A program made the position numbers and the translations under genes. Under the pieces are notes generated by a model that made no database searches, was not told where the DNA came from, and worked only from the letters and a program-made list of their open reading frames with translations. A stretch of DNA of 64,000 nt from contig JAGXHW010000036.1 of NCBI GenBank assembly GCA_024635995.1, forward strand, positions 21,326-85,325. Reading direction: 5' to 3'. This DNA is from Clostridiaceae bacterium (GTDB lineage: Bacteria > Bacillota > Clostridia > Peptostreptococcales > Tindalliaceae). The first letter of the stretch is position 1, and the number at the start of each line of letters is the position of its first letter. Below are positions 33,188 through 40,914 of the stretch, one piece after another.

Positions 33188-34258
33188 ATGAAAAAAATGA
33201 CCAGAAAAAATCTATCGATGTTATTGGTTCTTGCTCTCTTGTTGACGGCGGTATTGACTGGATGCGGCGGGGGAGAAGATCCTGCACCTGCTGAGCCTTC
33301 CGGTGATGCTGAGGAACCAGCCACTGGCGGCGGATTTAGTGAACGAAACATTAAAATCGGCCATGTACGACCTGAAGGAACATCTACAGATGAAGACACG
33401 AAAGCTTTTATTGACGAAATAACACAAAACACTGACGGCAATTTTACTTTCGAAGTGTATCCTAACAGTCAGCTTGGAGATTATTCACTTGTTCAGGAGC
33501 GAATTGGTATTGGTGACGTTGAAATGCAACTGGCACCTGCTGCACCCAATATGAACGCGGCTATCGTACTGCCAAGTGCACCCTATCTGGCCAGTACCTG
33601 GGATGAAGCCAAAGTAGTCTTTGCTCGAGACAGCCAACTTTATAATGCTATATCCGATATGTTTGCCGAAGAAAATATCAAGATGTTGGCGGGTTATCCT
33701 AAGTATTTTGGCAGCATTATTACCACAAAAGAACCTGAGGCACCTGGCGATCCCAATGTTTCAAAGGGCCTCAAAATAAGGGTTCCAGGCATCAAATCCT
33801 TTGAGCTGACCGCACAAGCACTGGGCTATCAGGCCACCCCCATTGCGTTTTCAGAAGCTTTTACGTCAATCCAGACAGGGATCGTGGATGGAGCCATAGG
33901 ATCTGGTGGTGAAGGTTACTGGAACAGTTTTCGTGATGTGACTGAGTATTACCTGCCAGTAAATTCACAGTTTGAAATCTGGTGGATCCAAATGAGTATG
34001 GATGTATGGAATGATTTATCCCCTGATGAAAAAGCAGTGGTGGAAACAGCTGCCAAGAACTTTGAAGATGCCCGATGGGAAGTTGCACCTGATGAAGAAG
34101 AATACTATGAAAATCTGCTGGAAGAAAATGGCGCAGTGATCATTGAATTCACAGATGAAGAATACCAAGCCATGGCTGACAAGGTTCGAGCAGAGGTTTG
34201 GCCTGAAATCAAAGACGATTATGGTGCAGAACTCTTTGACGAAATCACACAAAGATAA
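33188..34258 (+). CDS. dctP: TRAP transporter substrate-binding lipoprotein (DctP type)
   Basis: A 356-residue extracytoplasmic solute receptor. The signal peptide ends with lipobox LTGC (Cys about 27), followed by a flexible Glu/Pro/Gly linker. The DctP fold shows RNIKIGHVRPEGTSTDED (residues 55-72), the conserved KGLKIRVPGIKSFE (about 196-209) with the carboxylate-binding Arg, and FTSIQTGIVDGAIGSGG (about 227-243). It anchors to the membrane and delivers the ligand to DctQM. AAAGGAGG precedes the ATG; a 14-pair terminator lies downstream. Confidence 0.95.
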   Translation: MKKMTRKNLSMLLVLALLLTAVLTGCGGGEDPAPAEPSGDAEEPATGGGFSERNIKIGHVRPEGTSTDEDTKAFIDEITQNTDGNFTFEVYPNSQLGDYSLVQERIGIGDVEMQLAPAAPNMNAAIVLPSAPYLASTWDEAKVVFARDSQLYNAISDMFAEENIKMLAGYPKYFGSIITTKEPEAPGDPNVSKGLKIRVPGIKSFELTAQALGYQATPIAFSEAFTSIQTGIVDGAIGSGGEGYWNSFRDVTEYYLPVNSQFEIWWIQMSMDVWNDLSPDEKAVVETAAKNFEDARWEVAPDEEEYYENLLEENGAVIIEFTDEEYQAMADKVRAEVWPEIKDDYGAELFDEITQR

Positions 34259-34420
34259 AAACTATACTATGTTGATAGGAAAGAGAACATGGGCTCATTT
34301 GTATATTTTCACTTCAGGTTGGAATGAAGGTATGGTCAAAGAATATATGTATGTTTACCGGGCCCAGTTCTTTTTGCTCAATGCAAACAGAAAAATCACA
34401 AAGATGCAATAAATATTTAG

Positions 34421-34461
34421 TCAAGGTTTGAGAATGGATATTCTTAAACCTTGGCTTTTTA
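34421..34461 (+). terminator. TRAP operon terminator
   Basis: A 14-pair stem CAAGGTTTGAGAAT / ATTCTTAAACCTTG (one G-U pair) followed by GGCTTTTTATT. Confidence 0.92.
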
Positions 34462-34529
34462 TTAGTGTATAAATAGTAAGGCTAAAAACATGAAAGATTT
34501 CGAGGAAGTTCAGTCATTACATATTTTAA

Positions 34530-34830
34530 GAATCGCAGCTTTCTTTAAGTGAGGAAGCTGGTATGGTGGCAACAATCAAAAACCTATATAATATATTTAG
34601 TGAAGTCTAAGAAGCATCGCACATTAAATATCAAATTTATCCGATGACTACCACTGCTAAGACTCCCTCTTCTGCAAGAGGGAGATAAGCGGTGCTACGT
34701 CCATAGGTGAACAAACTAAGTATCTGCCACCAAATGGTACAATTGGGCCATCTACTTATGAATAACGCATTCTAAACTTCTGATGGAGTTGAAACTTTAC
34801 CAGAAGCTAAGCATCCTGTTTATAGTAATC
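34530..34830 (+). mobile_element. Orphan structured element resembling an IS200/IS605 (TnpB-type) right end
   Basis: This gap between TRAP and AlkD-like genes has no intact gene. A short frame at 34530-34610 reads SQLSLSEEAGM and resembles the C-terminal tail of TnpB proteins. It is followed by a two-part hairpin: CACTGCT/AGCGGTG (34652-34658, 34688-34694) outside and a perfect CTCCCTCTT-CTGC-AAGAGGGAG (34663-34684) inside. Then come a stretch recalling IS605-type 3' ends and a second hairpin, CTTCTGATGGAGT / ACTTTACCAGAAG. The pattern (tnpB end, structured RNA, terminal hairpin) suggests a decayed element or a solo omega-RNA-like segment. The assignment is from memory of such ends and is tentative. 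Confidence 0.45.
34763..34828 (+). repeat. Dispersed hairpin repeat, copy A
   Basis: A segment of about 66 bases running from TAACGCATTCTAA through CTTCTGATG, then CCAGAAGCTAAG, to CTGTTTATA. It recurs at 51605-51670 with about ten changes. The inner part forms a stem (CTTCTG.TGGAG / CTT.ACCAGAAG). Confidence 0.8.
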
Positions 34831-34897
34831 ACTCAAGCAAATTACGAGAGGGTGACATCAAGTATTTGTTGCATATATTATGTAAGGAGGTAGCCTT

Positions 34898-35611
34898 ATG
34901 AACCTTGTTGAACAAATTATAAAAGAACTTTCATTTTATATTGATGAGGAAAAAGCGGACTATCTTCCAGGCTTTTTTAATGCAGTTCCAGGGGGCTATG
35001 GTGAGGGTGATTATTTCTTAGGTGTCACTGTGCCAAACCAGAGAAAGGTGGCTAAACAGTTTTACAGACAGGTTTCCCTGGATGAATTGACTATGTTGTT
35101 ACAGGATCCATACCATGAATGCAGGCTCACGGCACTGTTCATGATGGTGCACCTGTATGAGCGTTTAAAAGACGAAACAATGAAACAGGCCGTGATAGAC
35201 CTCTACCTGAACAACCTGGACTATGTGAACAACTGGGACTTGGTGGATTCATCAGCTTACAAGCTGCTGGGCCCATACCTGGAACACCGTGACAGAGAGG
35301 TGCTTTACGAACTGGCTGCATCAGATGATCTTTGGCGGCAGCGTATTGCTATTATCTCCACTCTCTATTTTATTCGCCAACATGACTTTGATGATACCCT
35401 AGCTTTATCGGAATACTTGTTACACCACCCACACGACCTGATACACAAGGCCGTTGGATGGATGCTGCGTGAAGTGGGGAACCGCAACCTGGACAGGGAG
35501 CTAGCCTTTCTCAATAAAAACTACCGTGAAATGCCCCGGACCATGCTGATCTATGCCATCGAAAAATTTGAACCTCAGTTACGGCAGAAATATCTGAAGG
35601 GTACCATTTAA
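34898..35611 (+). CDS. DNA alkylation repair protein (AlkD-like HEAT-repeat family)
   Basis: A 237-residue all-helical protein of the AlkD/AlkC family, which excises 3- and 7-alkylated purines. Typical signatures are FLGVTVPNQRKVAKQFY (about residues 40-56), ECRLTALFMMVHLYER (about 76-91), NNWDLVDSSAYKLLGPYL (about 111-128) containing the Trp-Asp active-site pair, and LWRQRIAIISTLYFIR (about 145-160). AAGGAGG precedes the ATG. Some relatives are non-catalytic, so activity is likely but not certain. Confidence 0.92.
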   Translation: MNLVEQIIKELSFYIDEEKADYLPGFFNAVPGGYGEGDYFLGVTVPNQRKVAKQFYRQVSLDELTMLLQDPYHECRLTALFMMVHLYERLKDETMKQAVIDLYLNNLDYVNNWDLVDSSAYKLLGPYLEHRDREVLYELAASDDLWRQRIAIISTLYFIRQHDFDDTLALSEYLLHHPHDLIHKAVGWMLREVGNRNLDRELAFLNKNYREMPRTMLIYAIEKFEPQLRQKYLKGTI

Positions 35612-35639
35612 CACATACAATCACAATGGAGTGATCAGA

Positions 35640-36503
35640 ATGGTTACAAAACAGAAAATTACCACTGCATCAGAAATGACAACAGAGCACCTGAAAATTG
35701 ACTGTCAAAACTGCTTTGGCTTGTGTTGTGTTGCCTTACACTTTTTTAAGCAGGATGGTTTTCCTATGGATAAAGAAGCGTCTGAACCCTGCATGCACCT
35801 TCAACAGGATTTTAGATGTGGAAAATACCTTCAGTTGGAGGAATTTGGCTATTCGGGATGCATGATATTTGACTGTTTTGGTGCCGGTCAGCAAGTATCT
35901 GCCATTACGTATGATGGAAAAAGCTGGCATGATTCAAAGGATAAGGCACAAATAATGTTTCGGGTGTTTCATGTGATGAGACAGCTTCATGAACTGCTGT
36001 GGTACCTGTTCGAAGCCAGGTCACATGCCGTCACTCGGCCAATGGATGAAGTGATTATAAAAAGCATTGATGAAACATTGGCGCTGACCAACGGCCAGCC
36101 CGAATCCATTCTCAGTATTAACATGGATGAACACCGCATGAAAGTGAATGAAGTTTTGCTCCAAATCAGTGAGTTGGTACGACAAGAGGCTGTGGGAAAA
36201 CAGACATCAGGGAAGAGGCAAATAAAACTGCCGGCCCGAGGAGCTGACCTGGCTGGCAAAGATTTGCGTAACATTGAATTGAAAGGCGCCAATCTCCGGG
36301 GTGCCTTATTAATTGCAGCTAATCTTCATGGTTCAGATTTGTCCGGAACTGATGTAATTGGGGCCGATATGAGAGATACAAACATCAAAGGTGCCAACCT
36401 TACAAAAAGCCTTTTTCTGACACAGGCTCAAATCAATGCAGCGCAAGGTGATGATACAACAAAATTGCCCCATTATTTGGAGAGGCCGTCGCGATGGCGG
36501 TAG
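35640..36503 (+). CDS. Pentapeptide-repeat protein with Cys-rich N-terminus
   Basis: A 287-residue protein. The N-terminal part is cysteine-rich (CQNCFGLCCVAL at about residues 22-33, then SEPCMHL, FRCGKYL, GCMIFDCFG), in a CxxC...CC pattern like YkgJ-type metal- or cluster-binding proteins. A helical middle follows. The C-terminal part has about nine pentapeptide units (ADLAGKDLRNIELKGANLRG and on), predicting a right-handed beta-helix. Pentapeptide proteins can mimic DNA and protect gyrase, but no such role is shown here. The start at 35640 follows GGAGTGAT. Confidence 0.8.
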   Translation: MVTKQKITTASEMTTEHLKIDCQNCFGLCCVALHFFKQDGFPMDKEASEPCMHLQQDFRCGKYLQLEEFGYSGCMIFDCFGAGQQVSAITYDGKSWHDSKDKAQIMFRVFHVMRQLHELLWYLFEARSHAVTRPMDEVIIKSIDETLALTNGQPESILSINMDEHRMKVNEVLLQISELVRQEAVGKQTSGKRQIKLPARGADLAGKDLRNIELKGANLRGALLIAANLHGSDLSGTDVIGADMRDTNIKGANLTKSLFLTQAQINAAQGDDTTKLPHYLERPSRWR

Positions 36504-36540
36504 TCATCAGATAAATAAATATTTTTTTCAAAATACCCCT

Positions 36541-36642
36541 GAAAAGGGAAGATACAATTTATCCCTGCTATTAGCCTGGCGAATTGCCAGTGCTTTGGAA
36601 AGCAGCATAGAAGAAATTTTTCTGTTTGAAGAGGAAATGTAA
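36541..36642 (+). pseudogene. C-terminal fragment of an XRE-family helix-turn-helix regulator
   Basis: The frame reads EKGRYNLSLLLAWRIASALE and then SSIEEIFLFEEEM-stop. This is the end of the HTH domain of small Cro/CI-type regulators (ENGKYNPSLLLA..IA..L). The recognition helix and start are absent, so it is a remnant behind the pentapeptide gene. Confidence 0.7.
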
Positions 36643-36656
36643 GGGTTGGACAAATG

Positions 36657-36688
36657 ACCCTGTCAGAAGTATCCACTGGCAGGGTTTT
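36657..36688 (+). terminator. Rho-independent terminator
   Basis: ACCCTGTCAG / CTGGCAGGGT (10 pairs, one G-U) with an 8-base loop, followed by TTTTT. Confidence 0.88.
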
Positions 36689-36738
36689 TACTTGTGAAAA
36701 ACAGCCGAAAATATTTTCAAAATATTTTTGTGAAATGA

Positions 36739-36767
36739 TTGACAAATTTATTGTAAGGTGAGATAAT
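36739..36767 (+). promoter_or_regulatory. Sigma-A promoter of the tetR-hydrolase-uvrA2 operon
   Basis: TTGACA, a 17-base spacer and GATAAT, 50 bases before the TetR start. Confidence 0.8.
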
Positions 36768-36800
36768 GTGACCATAAGTCATATGACCGGCAGTCACATT
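36765..36800 (+). promoter_or_regulatory. Tandem TetR operator (two TGAC-N5-GTCA sites)
   Basis: TGAC-CATAA-GTCA (36769-36781) and TGAC-CGGCA-GTCA (36784-36796) are two bases apart and lie within a longer palindrome bounded by AATGTGAC and GTCACATT. They overlap the -10 and transcription start, so the TetR protein encoded next should repress itself and the operon. Confidence 0.8.
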
Positions 36801-36817
36801 AAGGAAGGTGAAAATAT

Positions 36818-37417
36818 ATGCCAAAGGAAACATTTTTTAACCTGCCCCCTGAAAAACAGCAACGTGTTATCAAAGCAGCCGTTGATGAGTTCTCAAAGAG
36901 GCATTATAGCCAAGTCTCAATTAATGGCATCATAAGACAGGCGGACATTCCAAAAGGAAGCTTTTACCAGTATTTTGAGAACAAGGATGATGTGTATATT
37001 TACCTGTTTACTCAGGTAAGCGACTCCAAGATCGAGTTGTTTAACAGCCTTTGGAAAGAGATTCCCCGGCTGACATTCAAGGAATATATGATGCATTATA
37101 TTGAAGAACTGAAAAAACTGGGTGCCTCCGACGACCAGATGGCAAAGCTGAAACATGAGTTTCTCAATGAATGCCCCCAGGAAATTAAAAAGCAAATTTT
37201 GAAAACAGAAATGCCCAAGTCAGTCAAAACCTTCAATAAAGTAATTGAAGCGTATATGGAAAAGGGGGAGTTTCATAAAGGCCTGGATACCAATGTGGCG
37301 GCTTATATTACTGTCATGAGCATCAGCAGCCTGGAACATTTTGATTACAGCGAGGGGGATGATGCCGTATCTGCATTGGTAAAGATCGTCGATTTTCTTG
37401 TTTACGGTATGAGTTAA
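36818..37417 (+). CDS. TetR family transcriptional regulator
   Basis: A 199-residue repressor. The N-terminal HTH is RVIKAAVDEFSKRHYSQVSI followed by GIIRQADIPKGSFYQYFENK (residues 16-57). The C-terminal ligand domain is divergent, as usual. It sits behind a tandem palindromic operator and is followed by an alpha/beta-hydrolase gene (25 bases) and a UvrA-like ATPase gene. AAGGAAGGTG precedes the ATG. The operon partners suggest that the inducer is a toxic small molecule. Confidence 0.93.
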   Translation: MPKETFFNLPPEKQQRVIKAAVDEFSKRHYSQVSINGIIRQADIPKGSFYQYFENKDDVYIYLFTQVSDSKIELFNSLWKEIPRLTFKEYMMHYIEELKKLGASDDQMAKLKHEFLNECPQEIKKQILKTEMPKSVKTFNKVIEAYMEKGEFHKGLDTNVAAYITVMSISSLEHFDYSEGDDAVSALVKIVDFLVYGMS

Positions 37418-37441
37418 TTGATTGAGTGGGAGGCGTGTAAA

Positions 37442-38326
37442 ATGAGTGGAATGAATCGTCATGGACTGATTGATACGGTAGCCATCAGCGCAGGGGTGTT
37501 GTTTTTCCCCGGGTATTTCAGAAATAAGGTGGAGAGTGCCTCGTTTGAAGAACACTTTAAGGCTGTCTCTGTAATTGTACCGGAATTGAAAGAGGAGAAG
37601 GAATATAACATCACAGCCTCGACCCTGGTGGGCGAACTGGATGCAGCTGTTCGAATGGCCCAGTGGAAGGGAGAAGATTATCCTACAGTGATCTACCATC
37701 ATGGCGCCATGGAAATACCCTATGATTATGGGTTTAAAAACATATTTCCAATGGATAAAATGGAATTGCCAGTGAATCTATTTTTAATCAGGGCCCCTTT
37801 TCATAGCCAGCGAAAGTCATTTATGAAAGGCATGGTGGCCACTGAAAACTGGCTAGCCATGATGGCCGTGTCCATTTGTGTCATCGACCAGGTGATCGGG
37901 CAGGTTCGGTCTAAATCCGATAAAAAAATTCTGTTGGGTGGCACCAGTCTGGGAGGGTATATTTCTAACCTGCATCACATTCATTTTAACACAGCAGATG
38001 TGTATACTCCGCTGTTGGCAGGGTTGGCTATGCATGACACTTTCCTTAATTCGGTGTATCGTAAAGCCGTGGATGATTTTCCCAAATCCCAGCCGGAACT
38101 GATGACGAAGCTCTTTGATTTTCAGCCTGCCTTTGAACAGAGCGGTCATCTGCACAACAATGTGTTCCCCTTGCTTGGTAAACACGACGCAATCATTAGG
38201 TTTGAGATTCAACGGGATTCCTATGCAGGGCTTGAAGTGGAAACCATTGAAAAGGGGCACACCACAGGTGCGCTGTCCTATGAAGCCTTACGGAAGCACA
38301 TGCTGGAGAAGGTGTTGCAACAATAA
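37442..38326 (+). CDS. Alpha/beta hydrolase-fold protein
   Basis: A 294-residue putative hydrolase. The nucleophile elbow is GGTSLGGY (about residues 167-174, Ser169 candidate). PTVIYHHGAMEIP (about residues 80-92) carries the HG oxyanion-type motif, and the catalytic His is probably in EKGHTTGAL near the C-terminus. Asp in LGKHDAI (about 247) may be the acid. The substrate is unknown. The start at 37442 follows GGGAGGCG. It lies between TetR and a UvrA2-like protein, 17 bases before the latter, so it is probably co-expressed. Confidence 0.78.
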   Translation: MSGMNRHGLIDTVAISAGVLFFPGYFRNKVESASFEEHFKAVSVIVPELKEEKEYNITASTLVGELDAAVRMAQWKGEDYPTVIYHHGAMEIPYDYGFKNIFPMDKMELPVNLFLIRAPFHSQRKSFMKGMVATENWLAMMAVSICVIDQVIGQVRSKSDKKILLGGTSLGGYISNLHHIHFNTADVYTPLLAGLAMHDTFLNSVYRKAVDDFPKSQPELMTKLFDFQPAFEQSGHLHNNVFPLLGKHDAIIRFEIQRDSYAGLEVETIEKGHTTGALSYEALRKHMLEKVLQQ

Positions 38327-38343
38327 AGAAAAGGAGCTGAACC

Positions 38344-40803
38344 ATGAACAACATCATCATAACAGGGGCAAGGGAAGGAAACTTAAAGAATGTTTCACTG
38401 GAAATACCCAGAAACCAGATGGTGGTGTTAACAGGTGTTTCCGGCTCAGGTAAATCCACTTTGGCAAGGGACGTATTGTACCAGGAATGCCAGCGGCAGT
38501 ACCTGGAGGCTATGGGATATCAGGGAATCCAAAAACCGCAAGTAGAAACCATCCAGCATGTGTCTCCGGCCATCATTATTAACCAGACTGCCTATGCCAA
38601 AAACGCCAGGTCTTCAGTGGGAACCGTCACTGACATCTACACAGACTTACGGATGATTTATGAAAAACTGAGCCTCCGTAGTTGTCCCAATTGTCATGAG
38701 GAAATGGTGGCGGCAGATTGCAGGGAAGAAGTGGAAAAAGCCGAAGGGCAGTTCAAGGTGTTTCAACACTGCCCCCAATGTGGGCACAAAATGGATAAAT
38801 TGACACGCTCCCATTTTTCCGCCAATACACGTGAAGGCGCCTGCTCAACCTGCCAGGGGTTGGGTGAAGTGCTGAACATTAACCCGGTGAAGGTAATTGA
38901 TGATACGTTGTCCCTTGAAGAGGGTGCTGTGGATTATTGGGATCATGCTTACAAAGACTACCAGATTGGTGTTCTGTATAAAACCTTTACCCACTATAGG
39001 ATTGCCTATGAACCAGGTAGACCAGTTAAGGATTTTACCCAGGAACAGCGGGCTATGTTGCTGCATGGGTTTGACAGTGAAGAAGTGAAGAAACTTTTTC
39101 CGGATGTGGTGCCTCCTAAAATGGTGACTTCCGGTAAATTTGAAGGAGTCTACACCACTCTGTGGCGGAGGCTTTCTGAAAAAGGGGGTATCATAAAACA
39201 GCTGGAAGGCTATTTTGCATCAGAAAAATGCCCTGCCTGCCTGGGTGAGCGACTTAATGAACTGAGCCGAAGTGTGACAGTACAGGAAACACGGCTTCCG
39301 GAACTGGTGCTGTTATCCCTGGAAGAACTACTGGACTGGATGACAGCGTTGGAATTATCCCTGGAAGGGCCAAAACAAGTCATGGTGGCACCCTATGTAT
39401 TAGATGTGAAAACCAAAATTCAGCGGATTGTCAAACTGGGATTGGGGTACTTAACCCTGGACAGACAAACCATGACCCTGTCCGGTGGAGAAGCCCAGCG
39501 TATTAAACTGGCAGCTACACTGGATTCCACTTTAACAGGTATTCTCTATATTTTGGATGAACCCACCATTGGCCTTCACTCCAAGGACACACATGGTATC
39601 ATTAAAATCCTTAAGGACTTGCGGGATCTGGGTAATACCATACTGGTGATTGAACATGACACAGACGTAATGCGGCAAGCAGACCACATTATTGACATAG
39701 GCCCGGGATCGGGAAAATTTGGAGGAAAGATTATTGGGGAAGGATCACTGGATCAGCTGATGAACATGGCATCCTCTGTGACGGGGACTTATCTAAAAGC
39801 GCCAACCAAACCGGTCAGGACTTACCGGAAAGGCTCCGACAAAATGATCTGGGTAAAAAATGCCACCATGCATAACCTGAAAAACACAGACGTTACCTTT
39901 CCTGTTGGCTGCCTCACCAGTGTCACCGGTGTTTCGGGATCAGGAAAATCCACTTTGGTGTTGGACATTATGGCCAAGGTGGGAGAAGTAGAGGACAAGG
40001 GGTGCAACCAGGTGCTGGGCACAGAGGTGTTCCATCAGGTGATCACTGTGGAGCAATCACCGCTCACCAGGATGAAGCGTTCCAATGTGGCCACTTATTC
40101 CGGCATGTATGCAGAAATCCGTAAAATTTTCGGAGATCTCCCTGATGCTAAAAGTAAGAAATTAACCACACGCCATTTTTCCTTTAATACCAAAGGGGGA
40201 CGTTGTGAACACTGTGAAGGGTTGGGCTATGTTACCAGTAACATGCTCTTTTTTGAAAATGTGGACGTGTTGTGCCCTGTATGCGGTGGAAATCAGTTCA
40301 ATGACCAGGTGCTTTCGGTGAAATACCATGGGTATTCCATCAAAGAAGCACTGAGTCTGTCGGTGGATGAGGCCCTGGAAGTGTTCAAGGACCAACCGAA
40401 GATTGTCAAAATACTGAAATTGTTGTTGGATGTGGGGTTGGGATACCTTGAGCTGGGACAAACCCTGACCACCCTGTCAGGTGGGGAAGGCCAACGGCTG
40501 AAATTGGCAAAGGAACTGGTAACCAGCAGCAACCACAAAAACCTATACCTGATTGATGAGCCTACCACCGGACTACATCCCCTGGACGTGGAGCATTTTC
40601 TCAAACTATTAAACCGCATGGTGGACGCCGGGAACACGGTGATTGTTATCGAACATAACCAGCAGGTGATTGAGGCTTCTGACTGGGTCATTGACTTGGG
40701 TCCAGGTGGAGGAATACACGGCGGACAGGTGATTGCAACGGGAACCCCCCTTACAATAAAAGAAAATCCTGGCTCAGTTACGGGACAGTTTCTGCAAGTG
40801 TAG
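38344..40803 (+). CDS. UvrA-like ATPase lacking the UvrB-binding domain (UvrA2/DrrC type)
   Basis: An 819-residue tandem ABC-type ATPase, about 120 residues shorter than UvrA. Both nucleotide sites are complete: Walker A GVSGSGKSTL (about residues 31-40 and again about 528-537), ABC signatures LSGGEAQRIKLA and LSGGEGQRLKLA, and Walker B ILDEPTIGL and LIDEPTTGL. Zinc-finger cysteines appear as CPNC/CPQC in the first half and CEHC/CPVC in the second. The region between the first Walker A and the insertion is shortened, as in UvrA2/DrrC proteins linked to resistance to DNA-binding drugs. The TetR-hydrolase context supports a resistance role. Confidence 0.85.
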   Translation: MNNIIITGAREGNLKNVSLEIPRNQMVVLTGVSGSGKSTLARDVLYQECQRQYLEAMGYQGIQKPQVETIQHVSPAIIINQTAYAKNARSSVGTVTDIYTDLRMIYEKLSLRSCPNCHEEMVAADCREEVEKAEGQFKVFQHCPQCGHKMDKLTRSHFSANTREGACSTCQGLGEVLNINPVKVIDDTLSLEEGAVDYWDHAYKDYQIGVLYKTFTHYRIAYEPGRPVKDFTQEQRAMLLHGFDSEEVKKLFPDVVPPKMVTSGKFEGVYTTLWRRLSEKGGIIKQLEGYFASEKCPACLGERLNELSRSVTVQETRLPELVLLSLEELLDWMTALELSLEGPKQVMVAPYVLDVKTKIQRIVKLGLGYLTLDRQTMTLSGGEAQRIKLAATLDSTLTGILYILDEPTIGLHSKDTHGIIKILKDLRDLGNTILVIEHDTDVMRQADHIIDIGPGSGKFGGKIIGEGSLDQLMNMASSVTGTYLKAPTKPVRTYRKGSDKMIWVKNATMHNLKNTDVTFPVGCLTSVTGVSGSGKSTLVLDIMAKVGEVEDKGCNQVLGTEVFHQVITVEQSPLTRMKRSNVATYSGMYAEIRKIFGDLPDAKSKKLTTRHFSFNTKGGRCEHCEGLGYVTSNMLFFENVDVLCPVCGGNQFNDQVLSVKYHGYSIKEALSLSVDEALEVFKDQPKIVKILKLLLDVGLGYLELGQTLTTLSGGEGQRLKLAKELVTSSNHKNLYLIDEPTTGLHPLDVEHFLKLLNRMVDAGNTVIVIEHNQQVIEASDWVIDLGPGGGIHGGQVIATGTPLTIKENPGSVTGQFLQV

Positions 40804-40829
40804 ACTCTATCTGCAATAGGTTTGGTAGG

Positions 40830-40858
40830 TTGACAGAAGAATAAAGTTTTGGTATAAC
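40830..40858 (+). promoter_or_regulatory. Sigma-A promoter of htpG
   Basis: TTGACA, a 17-base spacer and TATAAC, 57 bases before the start. No CIRCE or other heat-shock operator is seen. Confidence 0.75.
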
Positions 40859-40914
40859 TTTAGTGGTGAAGGTTAAAGAAAGTCATAAATCGTATGTCGA
40901 AGGAGGATTCATCG

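Noticed and set aside
34269..34412. Possible 47-codon gene after dctP
   Set aside because: No ribosome binding site, no recognisable motif, and it ends just before the TRAP terminator; more likely untranslated leader/trailer sequence.
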